From the NCBI GenBank assembly GCA_903860975.1, contig CAIOSI010000029.1, positions 1-59,204 on the forward strand: a DNA stretch of 59,204 nucleotides, read 5' to 3'. The notes below the pieces were generated by a model. The model was given only the letters and a program-made list of their open reading frames with translations. It was not told the DNA's origin and ran no database searches. Below, piece by piece: positions 1-8,301 of this stretch; within the stretch, counting starts at the first letter, position 1, and the number at the start of each line of letters is the position of its first letter. The position numbers and the translations under genes were made by a program. This DNA comes from an uncultured Alphaproteobacteria bacterium. GTDB taxonomy: Bacteria; Pseudomonadota; Alphaproteobacteria; Caulobacterales; Caulobacteraceae.

Positions 1-2
1 AG

Positions 3-164
3 GCGATGGAGCAGCAGGTCCATGCCGCGCCGGACAAGCAGGTCTCGCTGACCGATCCCGACGCACGATCCATGGCCACCAGCGGCCGAGGGACCGGCAT
101 GGTCGGATACAACGTGCAATTCGCCCATTATGAGTTTCACTCCAGGCCCCGATACCCGAAGTGA
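3..164 (+). pseudogene. IS1182-family transposase fragment, cut by the window edge
   Basis: The open frame enters from the left edge and reads KQVSLTDPDARSMATSGRG followed by GMVGYNVQ, the conserved core of IS1182-type DDE transposases. Right after GYNVQ (about base 120) the family sequence stops, and unrelated residues run to a TGA at 162-164, so the 3' half of the transposase is missing. What precedes it lies outside the window. The break shows a deletion or recombination at this site; the remnant cannot be active. Confidence 0.75.
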
Positions 165-246
165 ATCAGCAGTCTGGGTCCATCACAAGCCGGAGTTTTT
201 CAACACAATCAACCCAAAGCTCTCTGCCGTCTTTCCGGCGTGGTTG

Positions 247-1074
247 CTATCGCGCCTGATTTAAAACGATGTGGTGCAGGGCAATTCCACAGCTGGTCGC
301 CACGTTGAGAGAATCGAAACCCCCGGCCATTTCAATTCGAACTGTTCGCGCCTGACCCATCAAAGCGGGGGGAAGCCCTGGTCCCTCAGCGCCAAACAAC
401 ACCGCGGAGCGCCGGCCAGGTTCAAGGTCGGCCAGCTCGATTTCGCCGCGCGGCGACAGGGCTAGGACATCAAACCTTTCGGCCTGCAAACAGGCCACCA
501 TCGCCTCGGCCTTGCCCGTCCGTGCGAACGGAAGCGTCAGAGCCGCGCCCACCGAAACCCTTATCGCTTTACGATAAAGCGGGTCGCAACAGTCTGAGTC
601 CAAAAGCACGGCATCGACGCCGAAAGCCGCCGCGTTGCGCAGGAGCCCGCCCATGTTGTCGTGGTTTGCAATCCCAACCAGTCCCAACACCAGTGCACGC
701 TCAGGCAGTCCAGCCAATAAAGCCTCAAACTCCAGGTTAGCTCGCGCCCCAGCCGCCAGAACGCCCCGATGGATTGGAAAGCCCACGACCCTATCCATCA
801 CCGCTTGGCTGGCGGCGTAAACAGCAACATCAGCAGCCAGTTGGTCGATCAGCGGCCCGAGGGCCTCTACGCGCTTTTCGGCCAGCAGCACCGAATGCAG
901 CGGATGGCGACCAGCACGGACCAGCTTTTCCAGCACCACGACCCCTTCTGCGATAAAGGCGCCTTGCCGTCCGACCAAGTCTCGCTCGCGGACGGCGCGA
1001 TAGTCCGCAAGCCGCGGGTCTTCGGGATCCGTGATGTGGATGACATCAGCCATCTGGTGGTCTTGGCACACCAA
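247..1074 (-). CDS. TrmH/SpoU-family RNA 2'-O-methyltransferase
   Basis: A 275-residue SPOUT methyltransferase that would transfer methyl from S-adenosylmethionine to a ribose 2'-OH of tRNA or rRNA in the cytoplasm. The three knot motifs are clear: NHDNMGGLLRNA (137-148) with the catalytic Arg146, FGAEGPGL (227-234), and the SLNVATSCGIALH loop (255-267). Residues 1-110 form the usual N-terminal substrate-binding extension. The start is uncertain: TTG at 1074 has GGAGG eight bases upstream (1083-1087) and GTG at 1071 shares it, whereas the first ATG (1053) has no clear ribosome binding site. The target nucleotide cannot be told from sequence. It stands alone, divergent from the P450 gene, with 82 bases between. 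Confidence 0.9.
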   Translation of the reverse strand: MVCQDHQMADVIHITDPEDPRLADYRAVRERDLVGRQGAFIAEGVVVLEKLVRAGRHPLHSVLLAEKRVEALGPLIDQLAADVAVYAASQAVMDRVVGFPIHRGVLAAGARANLEFEALLAGLPERALVLGLVGIANHDNMGGLLRNAAAFGVDAVLLDSDCCDPLYRKAIRVSVGAALTLPFARTGKAEAMVACLQAERFDVLALSPRGEIELADLEPGRRSAVLFGAEGPGLPPALMGQARTVRIEMAGGFDSLNVATSCGIALHHIVLNQAR

Positions 1075-1156
1075 GACCGGGCCCTCCAGGCGTCAACGAA
1101 GTTGACGCTGCCGTCACGTTGCGATCTATACAATGCTAAAATACGGAGGACGCATC

Positions 1157-2413
1157 ATGGCGGACGGCAATCTTTCGAACCTCGCTAAGGCCCGCGACGC
1201 GATCTACGCCACGCCGCTGGAGCAGCTTGATCCGGCCCAGCCTGCGCTCTTCCAGGCCGATACCATGTGGCCGATTTTCGACCGCCTGAGGAAAGAAGAC
1301 CCAGTCCATTACACCCAAGAGCACGAGTTCGGCCCCTATTGGTCGATCACCAAGTACAACGACATCATGGCGATCGATACCAATCACCAGGTGTTCTCCT
1401 CGGAGGGCGGTATTACCATCGCCGAGCAGACCGCAGGCGACGGCCCGTTGCCGATGTTCATCGCCATGGACCCGCCACGCCATGACGTGCAGCGCAAGAC
1501 CGTTAGCCCGGCGGTTTCACCGACCAGCCTGCAGGTTATGGAGCCACTGATCCGCGAGCGCGCCGCAACGATCCTCGACAACCTACCGATCGGCGAGGAA
1601 TTTGATTGGGTCGATAAGGTCTCCAAGGAACTCACCGGCATGACGCTGGCGACCCTCTTTGGCATGCCGCAGGAAGACCGCAGGCAGTTGATTTACTGGT
1701 CCGATGTCGTGACGGCCGCACCGGGCCAAGGGCTCGTCGACTCCATCGAGCAGAAGATGGCGATCTTCGTCGATTACCACGCCTATTTCACCAAGCTCTG
1801 GAACGAGCGGGTCAATACCGATCCAACCGGCGACCTGGTCTCGATGTTGGCGCACGGCGAAGCCACCCGAAACATGGAGCCACGCGAGTTCTTCGGAAAC
1901 ATCGTGCTTCTGACCGTGGGCGGAAACGACACAACGCGGAACACGATCTCCGGCTCGATTCTGGCCCTGAACCAGAACCCCGATCAATATGCCAAGCTGC
2001 GCGCCAATCCGGGTCTGATCCCGTCCATGGTCTCCGAGACGATCCGCTGGCAGACCCCCCTGGCTCACATGCGACGCCGCGCCCTTCAGGATTTCGAATT
2101 CAAGGGCAAACAGATCAAGAAGGGCGATAAGGTCATCATGTGGTACGTCTCGGGCAACCGCGACGACGAGGTCATCGACCGGCCGAACGATTATATCATC
2201 GACCGCGAGCGGCCCCGGAACCACATCTCCTTCGGCTTCGGCATCCATCGCTGCGTTGGCAACCGTTTGGCCGAGCTTCAGCTGAAGGTGATCTGGGAAG
2301 AGATCCTAAAGCGGTTTCCGACCATCGAAGTTACAGGTGAGCCCAAGCGGGTCTATTCGTCCTTCGTAAAGGGCTACGAGACCCTGCCGGTGATCATCCC
2401 CACGCGCAACTAG
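1157..2413 (+). CDS. Cytochrome P450, CYP153 family (terminal alkane/fatty acid hydroxylase)
   Basis: A 418-residue soluble class I P450. It has the I-helix oxygen-binding motif GGNDTTR (255-261), the ExxR motif ETIR (294-297), and the haem loop FGFGIHRCVG with Cys366 as axial thiolate. The stretches TPLAHMRRRAL, MWYVSGNRDDEVIDRP and ERPRNHISFGFG are typical of CYP153, which hydroxylates the terminal carbon of medium-chain alkanes, fatty acids or related chains. ATG 1157 is chosen because GGAGGA lies six bases upstream; an ATG at 1133 has none. CYP153 genes often sit beside ferredoxin and ferredoxin reductase genes, but neither is here, so electrons must come from partners elsewhere. The next gene, a thioesterase, is convergent. 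Family assignment is confident; substrate is inferred. Confidence 0.92.
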   Translation: MADGNLSNLAKARDAIYATPLEQLDPAQPALFQADTMWPIFDRLRKEDPVHYTQEHEFGPYWSITKYNDIMAIDTNHQVFSSEGGITIAEQTAGDGPLPMFIAMDPPRHDVQRKTVSPAVSPTSLQVMEPLIRERAATILDNLPIGEEFDWVDKVSKELTGMTLATLFGMPQEDRRQLIYWSDVVTAAPGQGLVDSIEQKMAIFVDYHAYFTKLWNERVNTDPTGDLVSMLAHGEATRNMEPREFFGNIVLLTVGGNDTTRNTISGSILALNQNPDQYAKLRANPGLIPSMVSETIRWQTPLAHMRRRALQDFEFKGKQIKKGDKVIMWYVSGNRDDEVIDRPNDYIIDRERPRNHISFGFGIHRCVGNRLAELQLKVIWEEILKRFPTIEVTGEPKRVYSSFVKGYETLPVIIPTRN

Positions 2414-2456
2414 CCGCTGCTCGCGCCTTCCGGATATCTCCGCCCAGCCCCCGGAA

Positions 2457-2475
2457 CGCGCACTCGCTGTGCGCG
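2457..2475. terminator. GC-rich hairpin between convergent genes
   Basis: A perfect seven-base stem (CGCGCAC / GTGCGCG, five-base loop) lies 44 bases after the P450 stop and before the convergent thioesterase stop. It has no T-run, so termination is plausible but weakly supported. The rest of 2414-2615 shows nothing else. Confidence 0.35.
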
Positions 2476-2615
2476 AGACGGTCTCCATGATTAAGTGACG
2501 TCGCAGCTGGCCAGACCGCAGACGGGCGGCTCAGCGATGTGCGATCATTTGCTGCCAGGCCATAGTTCCGACGCCCCGATGATCGGCAAAGTGTTCGCAA
2601 TCCGCAGCGGCAGCC

Positions 2616-3434
2616 TCAACGATCCTCAGCCCCCTCACGTATTCGCACGATCAACGACTGACTGGCGGTCGCCATCAACTCGCCGTCCTGGGCGAACAGG
2701 TACATCGCGCCATGACCGAACCCACCGTGGACGCCAAGAATGCGGATGTCGCAAAGCACCCATTCCGTCGGCACGATCCGACGGATGCGTAAGGTGTTGT
2801 CGAGGCTGTTGCCGCCGGCGTTCTTGCCCAGCGCATTGCCGATACCTGACGGCACGTGGTCTGCGATGATCGCCAGCATGCCGGCGTCGATCGCGAAATT
2901 TTCGCGGGGTTTGATCCACAGCAACAGCCGGCCATCCGCCTCTGGCGCGCCGGCCCGATCAAACCCGTAACGCCCCTTGGCGACCCGAATGTCCATACGA
3001 CTATGCAGGCCATAGCCGGCTTGGCGCCAGTGTTCACCGGGCTCACAATCCTCCGGCGGCGGGACGTCAGGAATGGTGAGCCACTGCTCGGAGATTTCAC
3101 TGGGCCGCGCGCCTAAAGCGGCATTGACCGTCAAAATCTCCTTGTCGCCCACATGGCTGATGACCCGGGCCTGACTGTTGTACTTGCCTGCCATTGGGAC
3201 CCAGACGTCGAGATCGACCACGCTCGGTGCCATCGCATAGGACAGGTATTGCGCTGTCGCCCAGATGACCGGACGGCCGGTTGTGCGCTCCATGGCTGCG
3301 ATGGCGGACGCAAGGCCCACGCCGCCGAACATGAACATCTCGTCGCGACGCCCGACGCAGATGTCCGGTGTCAGCGGCAGATACCAGCGATGCGAATTGT
3401 GCGTCGCGCGCAGGTCAAAAAAGAGCGGCTCCAT
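2616..3434 (-). CDS. Acyl-CoA thioesterase family protein (double hotdog)
   Basis: A 272-residue protein that resembles TesB-like thioesterases: two tandem hotdog halves, the first with an FGGVGLASAIAAMERTTGR segment (start of the central helix) and the second ending HGGFGHGAMYLFAQDGELMATASQSLIVR, the usual final strand pair. It probably hydrolyses acyl-CoA to free acid and CoA in the cytoplasm. The frame is open 133 codons further upstream, but that part is a low-complexity antisense shadow of the next gene; ATG 3434 has AAGG eight bases upstream and begins the recognisable domain. It is convergent with the P450 gene, which would fit release or processing of oxidised fatty acids, but that link is inference. 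Confidence 0.75.
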   Translation of the reverse strand: MEPLFFDLRATHNSHRWYLPLTPDICVGRRDEMFMFGGVGLASAIAAMERTTGRPVIWATAQYLSYAMAPSVVDLDVWVPMAGKYNSQARVISHVGDKEILTVNAALGARPSEISEQWLTIPDVPPPEDCEPGEHWRQAGYGLHSRMDIRVAKGRYGFDRAGAPEADGRLLLWIKPRENFAIDAGMLAIIADHVPSGIGNALGKNAGGNSLDNTLRIRRIVPTEWVLCDIRILGVHGGFGHGAMYLFAQDGELMATASQSLIVRIREGAEDR

Positions 3435-3540
3435 GACGCCTTCATGAGCCGACTTCGCTTGTGTGCGCAAGGCAGCTGACAACGAAGCCGGCCGCACCGA
3501 TAAATTGGATGCGGCCGCACATTCGCTGAGCCGGGTTCGA

Positions 3541-4086
3541 CTAACGGTAATTAGAGCGCCCGTCGCCGTCGCGATCCCGATCCCGATCCCGATCGTGGCC
3601 GCGGTCGCGGTCGCGGTCGCGGTCGCGGTCGCGATATTGGTCGCGATCGCGGCCGTCATGTGAACGCTGGTCGCTGTAGCGGCCGTCATATCCACCGACC
3701 TCATAGCTGTAGGCCGGCTGGGCATAAGCATAGGAATAGACAGGCGCGACAGAGTAACGGCTGGCATAGACGGGGCCACGATAGCTGCTGCTGTAGCCTG
3801 GGTCTGCGCAAGAAGCCGGCGATCCGCGCCCAATGCTGTTGCCGATCAATGCGCCAGCGACCCCGCCGATAGCCGCGCCGCCCGAACGGCCGCCGTGGTG
3901 GGCGGCGAGATTTGACCCTAAGAGGACGCCTGCGAGCCCGCCTAGAATTGTTCCGGCGGTGGCGTTGCTACGCTGCTCCTGGAGGCAGTCGTTGGCATAA
4001 CCATAGGGCTGAGCGACGCTGGGCGTGGCGACCACGGTGGCCGCAAACGCGGCGATCACGACGCCAGAAATTGCGGCGACCTTCAT
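3541..4086 (-). CDS. Secreted glycine-zipper protein with Arg/Asp repeat tail
   Basis: A 181-residue exported protein. Residues 1-26 are a signal peptide (hydrophobic core VVIAAFAATVVA, cleavage near SVAQ). Residues about 40-85 (TAGTILGGLAGVLLGSN and GGAAIGGVAGALIGNSIGRG) are a two-pass glycine-zipper domain as in envelope and outer-membrane-associated proteins. A Tyr/Ser-rich spacer follows, then about 40 residues dominated by Arg-Asp pairs. ATG 4086 has GGGAG nine bases upstream. The mixed-charge tail is coded by hexamer DNA repeats and may vary in length between strains. It may help maintain envelope integrity or bind polyanions; the function is not known. Confidence 0.8.
   Translation of the reverse strand: MKVAAISGVVIAAFAATVVATPSVAQPYGYANDCLQEQRSNATAGTILGGLAGVLLGSNLAAHHGGRSGGAAIGGVAGALIGNSIGRGSPASCADPGYSSSYRGPVYASRYSVAPVYSYAYAQPAYSYEVGGYDGRYSDQRSHDGRDRDQYRDRDRDRDRDRGHDRDRDRDRDGDGRSNYR
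3572..3652. repeat. Hexanucleotide repeat tract within the glycine-zipper gene
   Basis: Imperfect tandem hexamers: several GATCCC-type units, then about five consecutive GCGGTC units, then diverged copies. Read on the minus strand they encode alternating Arg and Asp. Because units are six bases, gain or loss keeps the frame and changes only the length of the charged tail. Confidence 0.85.
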
Positions 4087-4145
4087 GTGTTTCTCCCGTC
4101 TTGGTTTCCCGCGGATCCGAAAGCTCGACGCCGCTGATGACAGGT

Positions 4146-4179
4146 AGGGTGAACCTCTCACCCTGAACCGGGTGTGAGG
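4146..4179. promoter_or_regulatory. Two overlapping hairpins in a divergent promoter region
   Basis: AGGGTGA (4146-4152) pairs perfectly with TCACCCT (4158-4164), while CCTCTCACCC (4154-4163) pairs, with one mismatch, with GGGTGTGAGG (4170-4179). The two stems share the central CACCC arm, so in RNA they exclude each other. The site lies 72 bases before the pirin ATG and 60 before the divergent glycine-zipper gene. It could be an RNA switch or a DNA operator with repeated GGTGA/TCACC half-sites. Confidence 0.35.
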
Positions 4180-4250
4180 CCGATGTTATCTTCGGTTCAT
4201 ACTCGCAAGGTCGATTTTCGCCCGCCGACGATAGCGCCTATAGGGACGTC

Positions 4251-5114
4251 ATGACCGCCAAGACGCTGAAATCACTGCACCGCGCCCAGCGCGACGACAT
4301 TGGGGATCTCGTGACGCGCCGGCCTGTGCCCGCGCCTGGGCTCGAGCAGGTCGACCCGTTCTTGTTCCTCAACCATCACGGACCGCAAACTTACGGGCAG
4401 AACAACGCGGGCCTGCCGTTCGGGCCGCACCCGCATCGCGGCTTTGAGACAGTAACCTTCATCCTGGAGGGCGAGTTGGCGCACCGCGACAGCGCGGGCC
4501 ATGAGAGCATCATCCGGGCCGGGGGCGTCCAGTGGATGACGGCAGGTTCTGGTCTCATCCACGCCGAGGTGTCTCCTGAAGGATTTTTGAAGTCTGGCGG
4601 TCGCCTTGAGCTGCTGCAGTTGTGGGTCAATCTGCCGAGCCACCTCAAAATGAGCCCGCCTCGTTATGTCGGCCTTCAAGGCGATCAAATCCCGGCCATC
4701 CGCGTGGATCGAGGCCGCGCGACGGTCAATCTCATCTCTGGCAATTGGAGCGGCCACGTTGGGCCTATCCCCTCTATGACCGGCGTCTTCATGACGACGA
4801 TAAGCCTCAAGCCCGATGGCAAGGCCGGGTTTGGTTCGCTGGGCGGGCGCAATGTCTTCCTCTATGTTGTCTCCGGTGAGGTCAGGGTCAGTGGATCCAC
4901 AATACCGGCCTGGAACCTCGCGCGCTTCGACCTCGAGGGCGACATGATCGAAATCGAGGGACGCAAGGGTTCCGTCGTCCTGTTCGGCCACGGCGCACCC
5001 CTTGCTGAGCCGGTCTTCGCCCATGGCCCCTTCGTCATGAACACCCGACAGGAGATTGTCGACGCCATTCGCGACTATAATGGTGGCCTGTTCGACAACG
5101 TGAGCGCGGCTTAG
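4251..5114 (+). CDS. Pirin family protein (bicupin)
   Basis: A 287-residue pirin with two cupin barrels. The metal site of the N-terminal barrel is intact: His60 and His62 in GPHPHRGFETVTF, and His104 and Glu106 in GSGLIHAEV. Pirins of this type include iron-dependent quercetin 2,4-dioxygenases and redox-responsive regulators; which activity applies here cannot be told. The C-terminal barrel (about 170-270) lacks a complete metal site, as usual. The ATG at 4251 fits the family N-terminus (MTAKTLKSLHRA). It is divergent from the glycine-zipper gene and convergent with the aminotransferase. Confidence 0.9.
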   Translation: MTAKTLKSLHRAQRDDIGDLVTRRPVPAPGLEQVDPFLFLNHHGPQTYGQNNAGLPFGPHPHRGFETVTFILEGELAHRDSAGHESIIRAGGVQWMTAGSGLIHAEVSPEGFLKSGGRLELLQLWVNLPSHLKMSPPRYVGLQGDQIPAIRVDRGRATVNLISGNWSGHVGPIPSMTGVFMTTISLKPDGKAGFGSLGGRNVFLYVVSGEVRVSGSTIPAWNLARFDLEGDMIEIEGRKGSVVLFGHGAPLAEPVFAHGPFVMNTRQEIVDAIRDYNGGLFDNVSAA

Positions 5115-5221
5115 GCCTTGGGTCTAGGCAGATGGACAGGCCGGCTGGATAGCTGTGTATCTAGGCGGCGGTGCCCACGCTCGCAGCCTGCGCTCCAGCA
5201 GCCCAGCTCCGCAAGCTGAGA

Positions 5222-6322
5222 CTATCCCCGCAACGCTGCAGAGATGGCCGTCAAGCCCGCCGCCAGATCGCTATGCGTCGGCCAGCCGTATCCCACCCGG
5301 AAATAGGTGTCGGGGCACTCAAACCAATGCCCCGGACCGACATAGGCGCCGTGGTCGCGCAGTAAACGTCGATAGAAGCTTTCCGTCCCATCGGTGGGCT
5401 CGGCCTTCATACGCGCGAAGCAAACGACCCCACCCGAAGGCTTCACCCATTCCAGAAGGTCTTCGCCAGCCATCCAGTCGCTGACCTGGCTCAACCGCCG
5501 CCGCATCTCGATCAGCCGCGGCCCCAGGATTTGCTGGCGCTGCTCCATCACCTGCTCAGCAACCCACTGATCCATCACGCTGCCGCAAATGCTGATCTGT
5601 TCGCTCGCCGCCAGGAAAAGTTCTTGCAAGGCGGGATCGGTGGTGATCAGCCAGCCGATCCGGATGCCCGGAACGCCATAGGCCTTCGACAGTGAAGAGA
5701 CACCGATGACGTGTTCGCCGAGCGAGGCGGCCGGCGGCAAAGGGCCTTCGAATGACAGGTCCCTATAGGTCTCATCGACGAGCAGGCGGCAACCGTGGCG
5801 CGCGGCCAGATCGACCAGGGCGCGCAGTTCGCCTTCGGTGAGCACCACGCCCGTCGGATTGTGCGGGCAAGTTACGCTGATGATCTTTGTGGCCGGCGTC
5901 ATGGCAAGGGCCACCTTGTCGATGTCGATGCGGAAGCCCGTCTCGAACGCCAGATCGACGTGTGTGGTTGGGCAGCCGATCGCCCGCGGGGTTTCGAGAT
6001 TGGTCGCATAGTTGGGACGGATGACGACGAGGTGATCGTCTGGCCCCAGCAAGGAGGTCGCGATAATGAAAAGTGCCCCAGCCGCGCCGGTGGTCACCAA
6101 CACGTCGGCGGCGCTAAGCCCCTGCCCGTCGGCGGCGATCAGCTCCCGCAGCCGCTCGCGACCACGGTGTTCGCCGTAGAGCAGCGGCATGTCGGGTATG
6201 GTCAGGCCAAGGTCTGAAAGCCGTTGGTCGGCCACAGAACTCTCGGAGAGGTTATAGCGGATGCGGGCGTAGCCGTACTCCTCCGGGCTCTCCACCTCGA
6301 TCGGCATTCGAACATAGCGCAA
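5222..6322 (-). CDS. PLP-dependent aminotransferase, class I/II fold
   Basis: A 366-residue fold-type I PLP enzyme. Visible are the Asn of the NPTG motif (Asn155), Asp183 and Tyr186 in LVDETYRDL, the Schiff-base Lys213 in SSLSKAYGVPG, and the phosphate/carboxylate Arg in RIGW (221). It would move an amino group between an amino acid and an oxoacid in the cytoplasm; the substrate is not evident. It is the last gene of the five-gene minus-strand operon, 11 bases after the crotonase. An aminotransferase in an acyl-CoA operon suggests that the substrate or product carries an amino group, for example a beta-amino acid. Confidence 0.88.
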   Translation of the reverse strand: MRYVRMPIEVESPEEYGYARIRYNLSESSVADQRLSDLGLTIPDMPLLYGEHRGRERLRELIAADGQGLSAADVLVTTGAAGALFIIATSLLGPDDHLVVIRPNYATNLETPRAIGCPTTHVDLAFETGFRIDIDKVALAMTPATKIISVTCPHNPTGVVLTEGELRALVDLAARHGCRLLVDETYRDLSFEGPLPPAASLGEHVIGVSSLSKAYGVPGIRIGWLITTDPALQELFLAASEQISICGSVMDQWVAEQVMEQRQQILGPRLIEMRRRLSQVSDWMAGEDLLEWVKPSGGVVCFARMKAEPTDGTESFYRRLLRDHGAYVGPGHWFECPDTYFRVGYGWPTHSDLAAGLTAISAALRG

Positions 6323-6333
6323 GGGGCGACTTC

Positions 6334-7086
6334 CTAGCTGCGGGTGAAGACCGGTTCGCGACGTTCGCGAAAGGCGGCGACGGCAGCCTTATGATCGGCG
6401 GAGCGGCGTAAGGTCAAAAGTTCCGGGGCCGCCATCGCCTCGGCCTCCTCGGGTGACATGTCGGGCGCGCGATTGGCGCAGCGTTTGGTGGCCTCGATGG
6501 ACAGCGGAGCACGGCTTGCGATCCGCTCGGCAAGCGCAATGGCAGCCGCACGCAGATCGTCCGGCGCATGCAGACTGGTGACGAGGCCAAAACGCTCCGC
6601 AGTCTCGGCGTCGTGCGGCAGGCCGGTAAGAAGCATGGCCTTGGCGCGACTGACCCCGATCAGCCGCGGGAGGCGGTAGGCCGAGGCCATCAGCCCGACA
6701 TTGACCCCCGCACAAACAAACCTTGCCTCGAGCGAGGCCAGTCGGATGTCACAGCAAAGCGCCAGCTCGAAACCGCCGCCGACGCACCAGCCGTTGACCG
6801 CCGCCAAGACGGGAACCCTTGTCGCCTCCAGACGGTCGAGCAACCGGCCGAACCCCGCCAGATCTTCGCCACCAGGCCCAACGTTCTTCAGATCGTCGCC
6901 GGCGCAAAAGGAGCGGCCCTTGCCCGTGACAATCAAGCAGCGAAGAGCCGCGTTGGTTTCGACTTGATCGAGCGCGGCCATAAAGGTCTGGCGCATTTCG
7001 ACGCCCAGCGGGTTCATCGGCGGATTATCGATCTCCAGGAGAACGACGGCGTCATTGATGGAATGGATGTGAACGGCCCCGCTCAT
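6334..7086 (-). CDS. Enoyl-CoA hydratase/isomerase family protein
   Basis: A 250-residue crotonase-fold protein. The oxyanion-hole segments are GRSFCAGDDL (57-66) and NGWCVGGGFELALCCD (98-113). Members hydrate, isomerise or cleave acyl-CoA thioesters. The usual acid Glu pair is not obvious in the VCAGVNVGLMASAYRLP stretch, so the exact reaction is open. Its ATG overlaps the end of the upstream CoA-transferase gene by four bases (ATGA), which points to translational coupling. It is the fourth gene of the operon. Confidence 0.87.
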   Translation of the reverse strand: MSGAVHIHSINDAVVLLEIDNPPMNPLGVEMRQTFMAALDQVETNAALRCLIVTGKGRSFCAGDDLKNVGPGGEDLAGFGRLLDRLEATRVPVLAAVNGWCVGGGFELALCCDIRLASLEARFVCAGVNVGLMASAYRLPRLIGVSRAKAMLLTGLPHDAETAERFGLVTSLHAPDDLRAAAIALAERIASRAPLSIEATKRCANRAPDMSPEEAEAMAAPELLTLRRSADHKAAVAAFRERREPVFTRS

Positions 7087-8279
7087 GGGCTAACCTCTTG
7101 CTTGCGCTCGACGGCCGCCGCGCCTTGCGCGATGAGGGCCTCGATATCCGTTGATGAAAAGCCAGCTTCGGCCAATACCTCACGGGTGTGCTGGCCGACT
7201 TCCGCTGGCCCCGTCCGAACCTCAACAGGCGTGCCGTGCAGCTTGATCGGCGTGCGCACAAAACGCCGGCCCGCCACTTGCGCCAGTAACCCTCGAGCCT
7301 TGACCTGCGGATCATCCCAGGCCTGAGCGATCGTGTTGAGCGGTCCTGCCGGTACGCCCTGCGCCTCTAGCTTCACCATCCAGTTTACGGTCGTGTCGTG
7401 CGACAGGATCGCTTCAATCCGAGCCTTGAGGGCGTCGCGGTTCCTGACCCGCCGGTTAGGACGCTCAAACCCCTCCTGACTTGCCAGGCCCGGCTCCACC
7501 AGGGCTTCGCAGAACCGCAGCCAGAGCCGCTGATTGTTGACGCCGACCACCATGTACCCATCGGCCGTTTCAAGCGCCTCGTAGGGTGCGGCAAGACGAT
7601 GGCGCGTGCCCCTGCGATGAGCGACTTCGCCGGTCGTCAGGAAGAGGCCGCTCTCCCAGATCGTATAGGCGAGCGCCGACTCCAGCAGCGAAGTCTCAAC
7701 ATGTTGCCCCTTGCCGGTGACGTGTCGGCTCTGCAAAGCAGCCAAGACGCCGAGGGCTCCAAACACGCCGGCGTTCAGGTCCGAAAGCGGCACGCCTGCT
7801 GCGCCGGGAACCTCGCTCCCCTCCTCGCCAGTGAAACTCATGATGCCGCTCATCACTTGAGCGATCAGGTCAAAGCCGCCACGGTCGCGATAAGGCCCGT
7901 CGAGACCGAAGCCGGAGATCGAACAGTAAATCAGACGCGGGTTCATCTTGGCGAGATGGGCAAAGCCCAACCCCATCCTGTCCAGCGATCCGGGACGATA
8001 GTTTTCAACGAAGACGTCGGCGGTTTCGGCGAGCTTGCTCAGCGTCGCTGCGCCGGCCTCAGTCGTCCGATCAAGTGCGATGGCGCGTTTGTTACGGTTG
8101 ACGAAGTCGAAGGCCCGAAAGGCGGCACCCCTATGGCGCCGCGTCGTCTCTCCGACTGGCGGCTCGATCTTGACGACATCGGCACCCAGGTCAGCCAAGA
8201 CCATCGAACAATAGGCACCGGCGGTGACATGGGTGCAGTCCAGGACCTTCAGACCTGACAATGCACCCATCTTATTCAC
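7083..8279 (-). CDS. CaiB/BaiF family CoA-transferase (class III)
   Basis: A 398-residue class III CoA-transferase. The N-terminal CoA-binding half has FVNRNKRAIALD (59-70) and VENYRPGSLDRMGLG (91-105); Asp137 in GGFDLIAQ is the expected catalytic aspartate that forms the acyl-enzyme anhydride; the C-terminal half ends with an ADVGQHT-like EVGQHTREVLAEAG segment. It would move CoA between carboxylic acids in the cytoplasm. It follows the SDR gene after 22 bases and overlaps the crotonase by four, as third gene of the operon. The acid pair is unknown. Confidence 0.9.
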   Translation of the reverse strand: MNKMGALSGLKVLDCTHVTAGAYCSMVLADLGADVVKIEPPVGETTRRHRGAAFRAFDFVNRNKRAIALDRTTEAGAATLSKLAETADVFVENYRPGSLDRMGLGFAHLAKMNPRLIYCSISGFGLDGPYRDRGGFDLIAQVMSGIMSFTGEEGSEVPGAAGVPLSDLNAGVFGALGVLAALQSRHVTGKGQHVETSLLESALAYTIWESGLFLTTGEVAHRRGTRHRLAAPYEALETADGYMVVGVNNQRLWLRFCEALVEPGLASQEGFERPNRRVRNRDALKARIEAILSHDTTVNWMVKLEAQGVPAGPLNTIAQAWDDPQVKARGLLAQVAGRRFVRTPIKLHGTPVEVRTGPAEVGQHTREVLAEAGFSSTDIEALIAQGAAAVERKQEVSP

Positions 8280-8301
8280 CTAATCTTTCAGTCTCTTAAG
8301 A

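Noticed and set aside
3572..3652. Possible CRISPR array
   Set aside because: Units are six bases with no spacers; it is coding repeat DNA.
3435..3833. 133-codon N-terminal extension of the thioesterase
   Set aside because: It is low-complexity Ala/Thr/Ile translated from the antisense of the Arg/Asp repeats; a ribosome binding site and the domain start at 3434.
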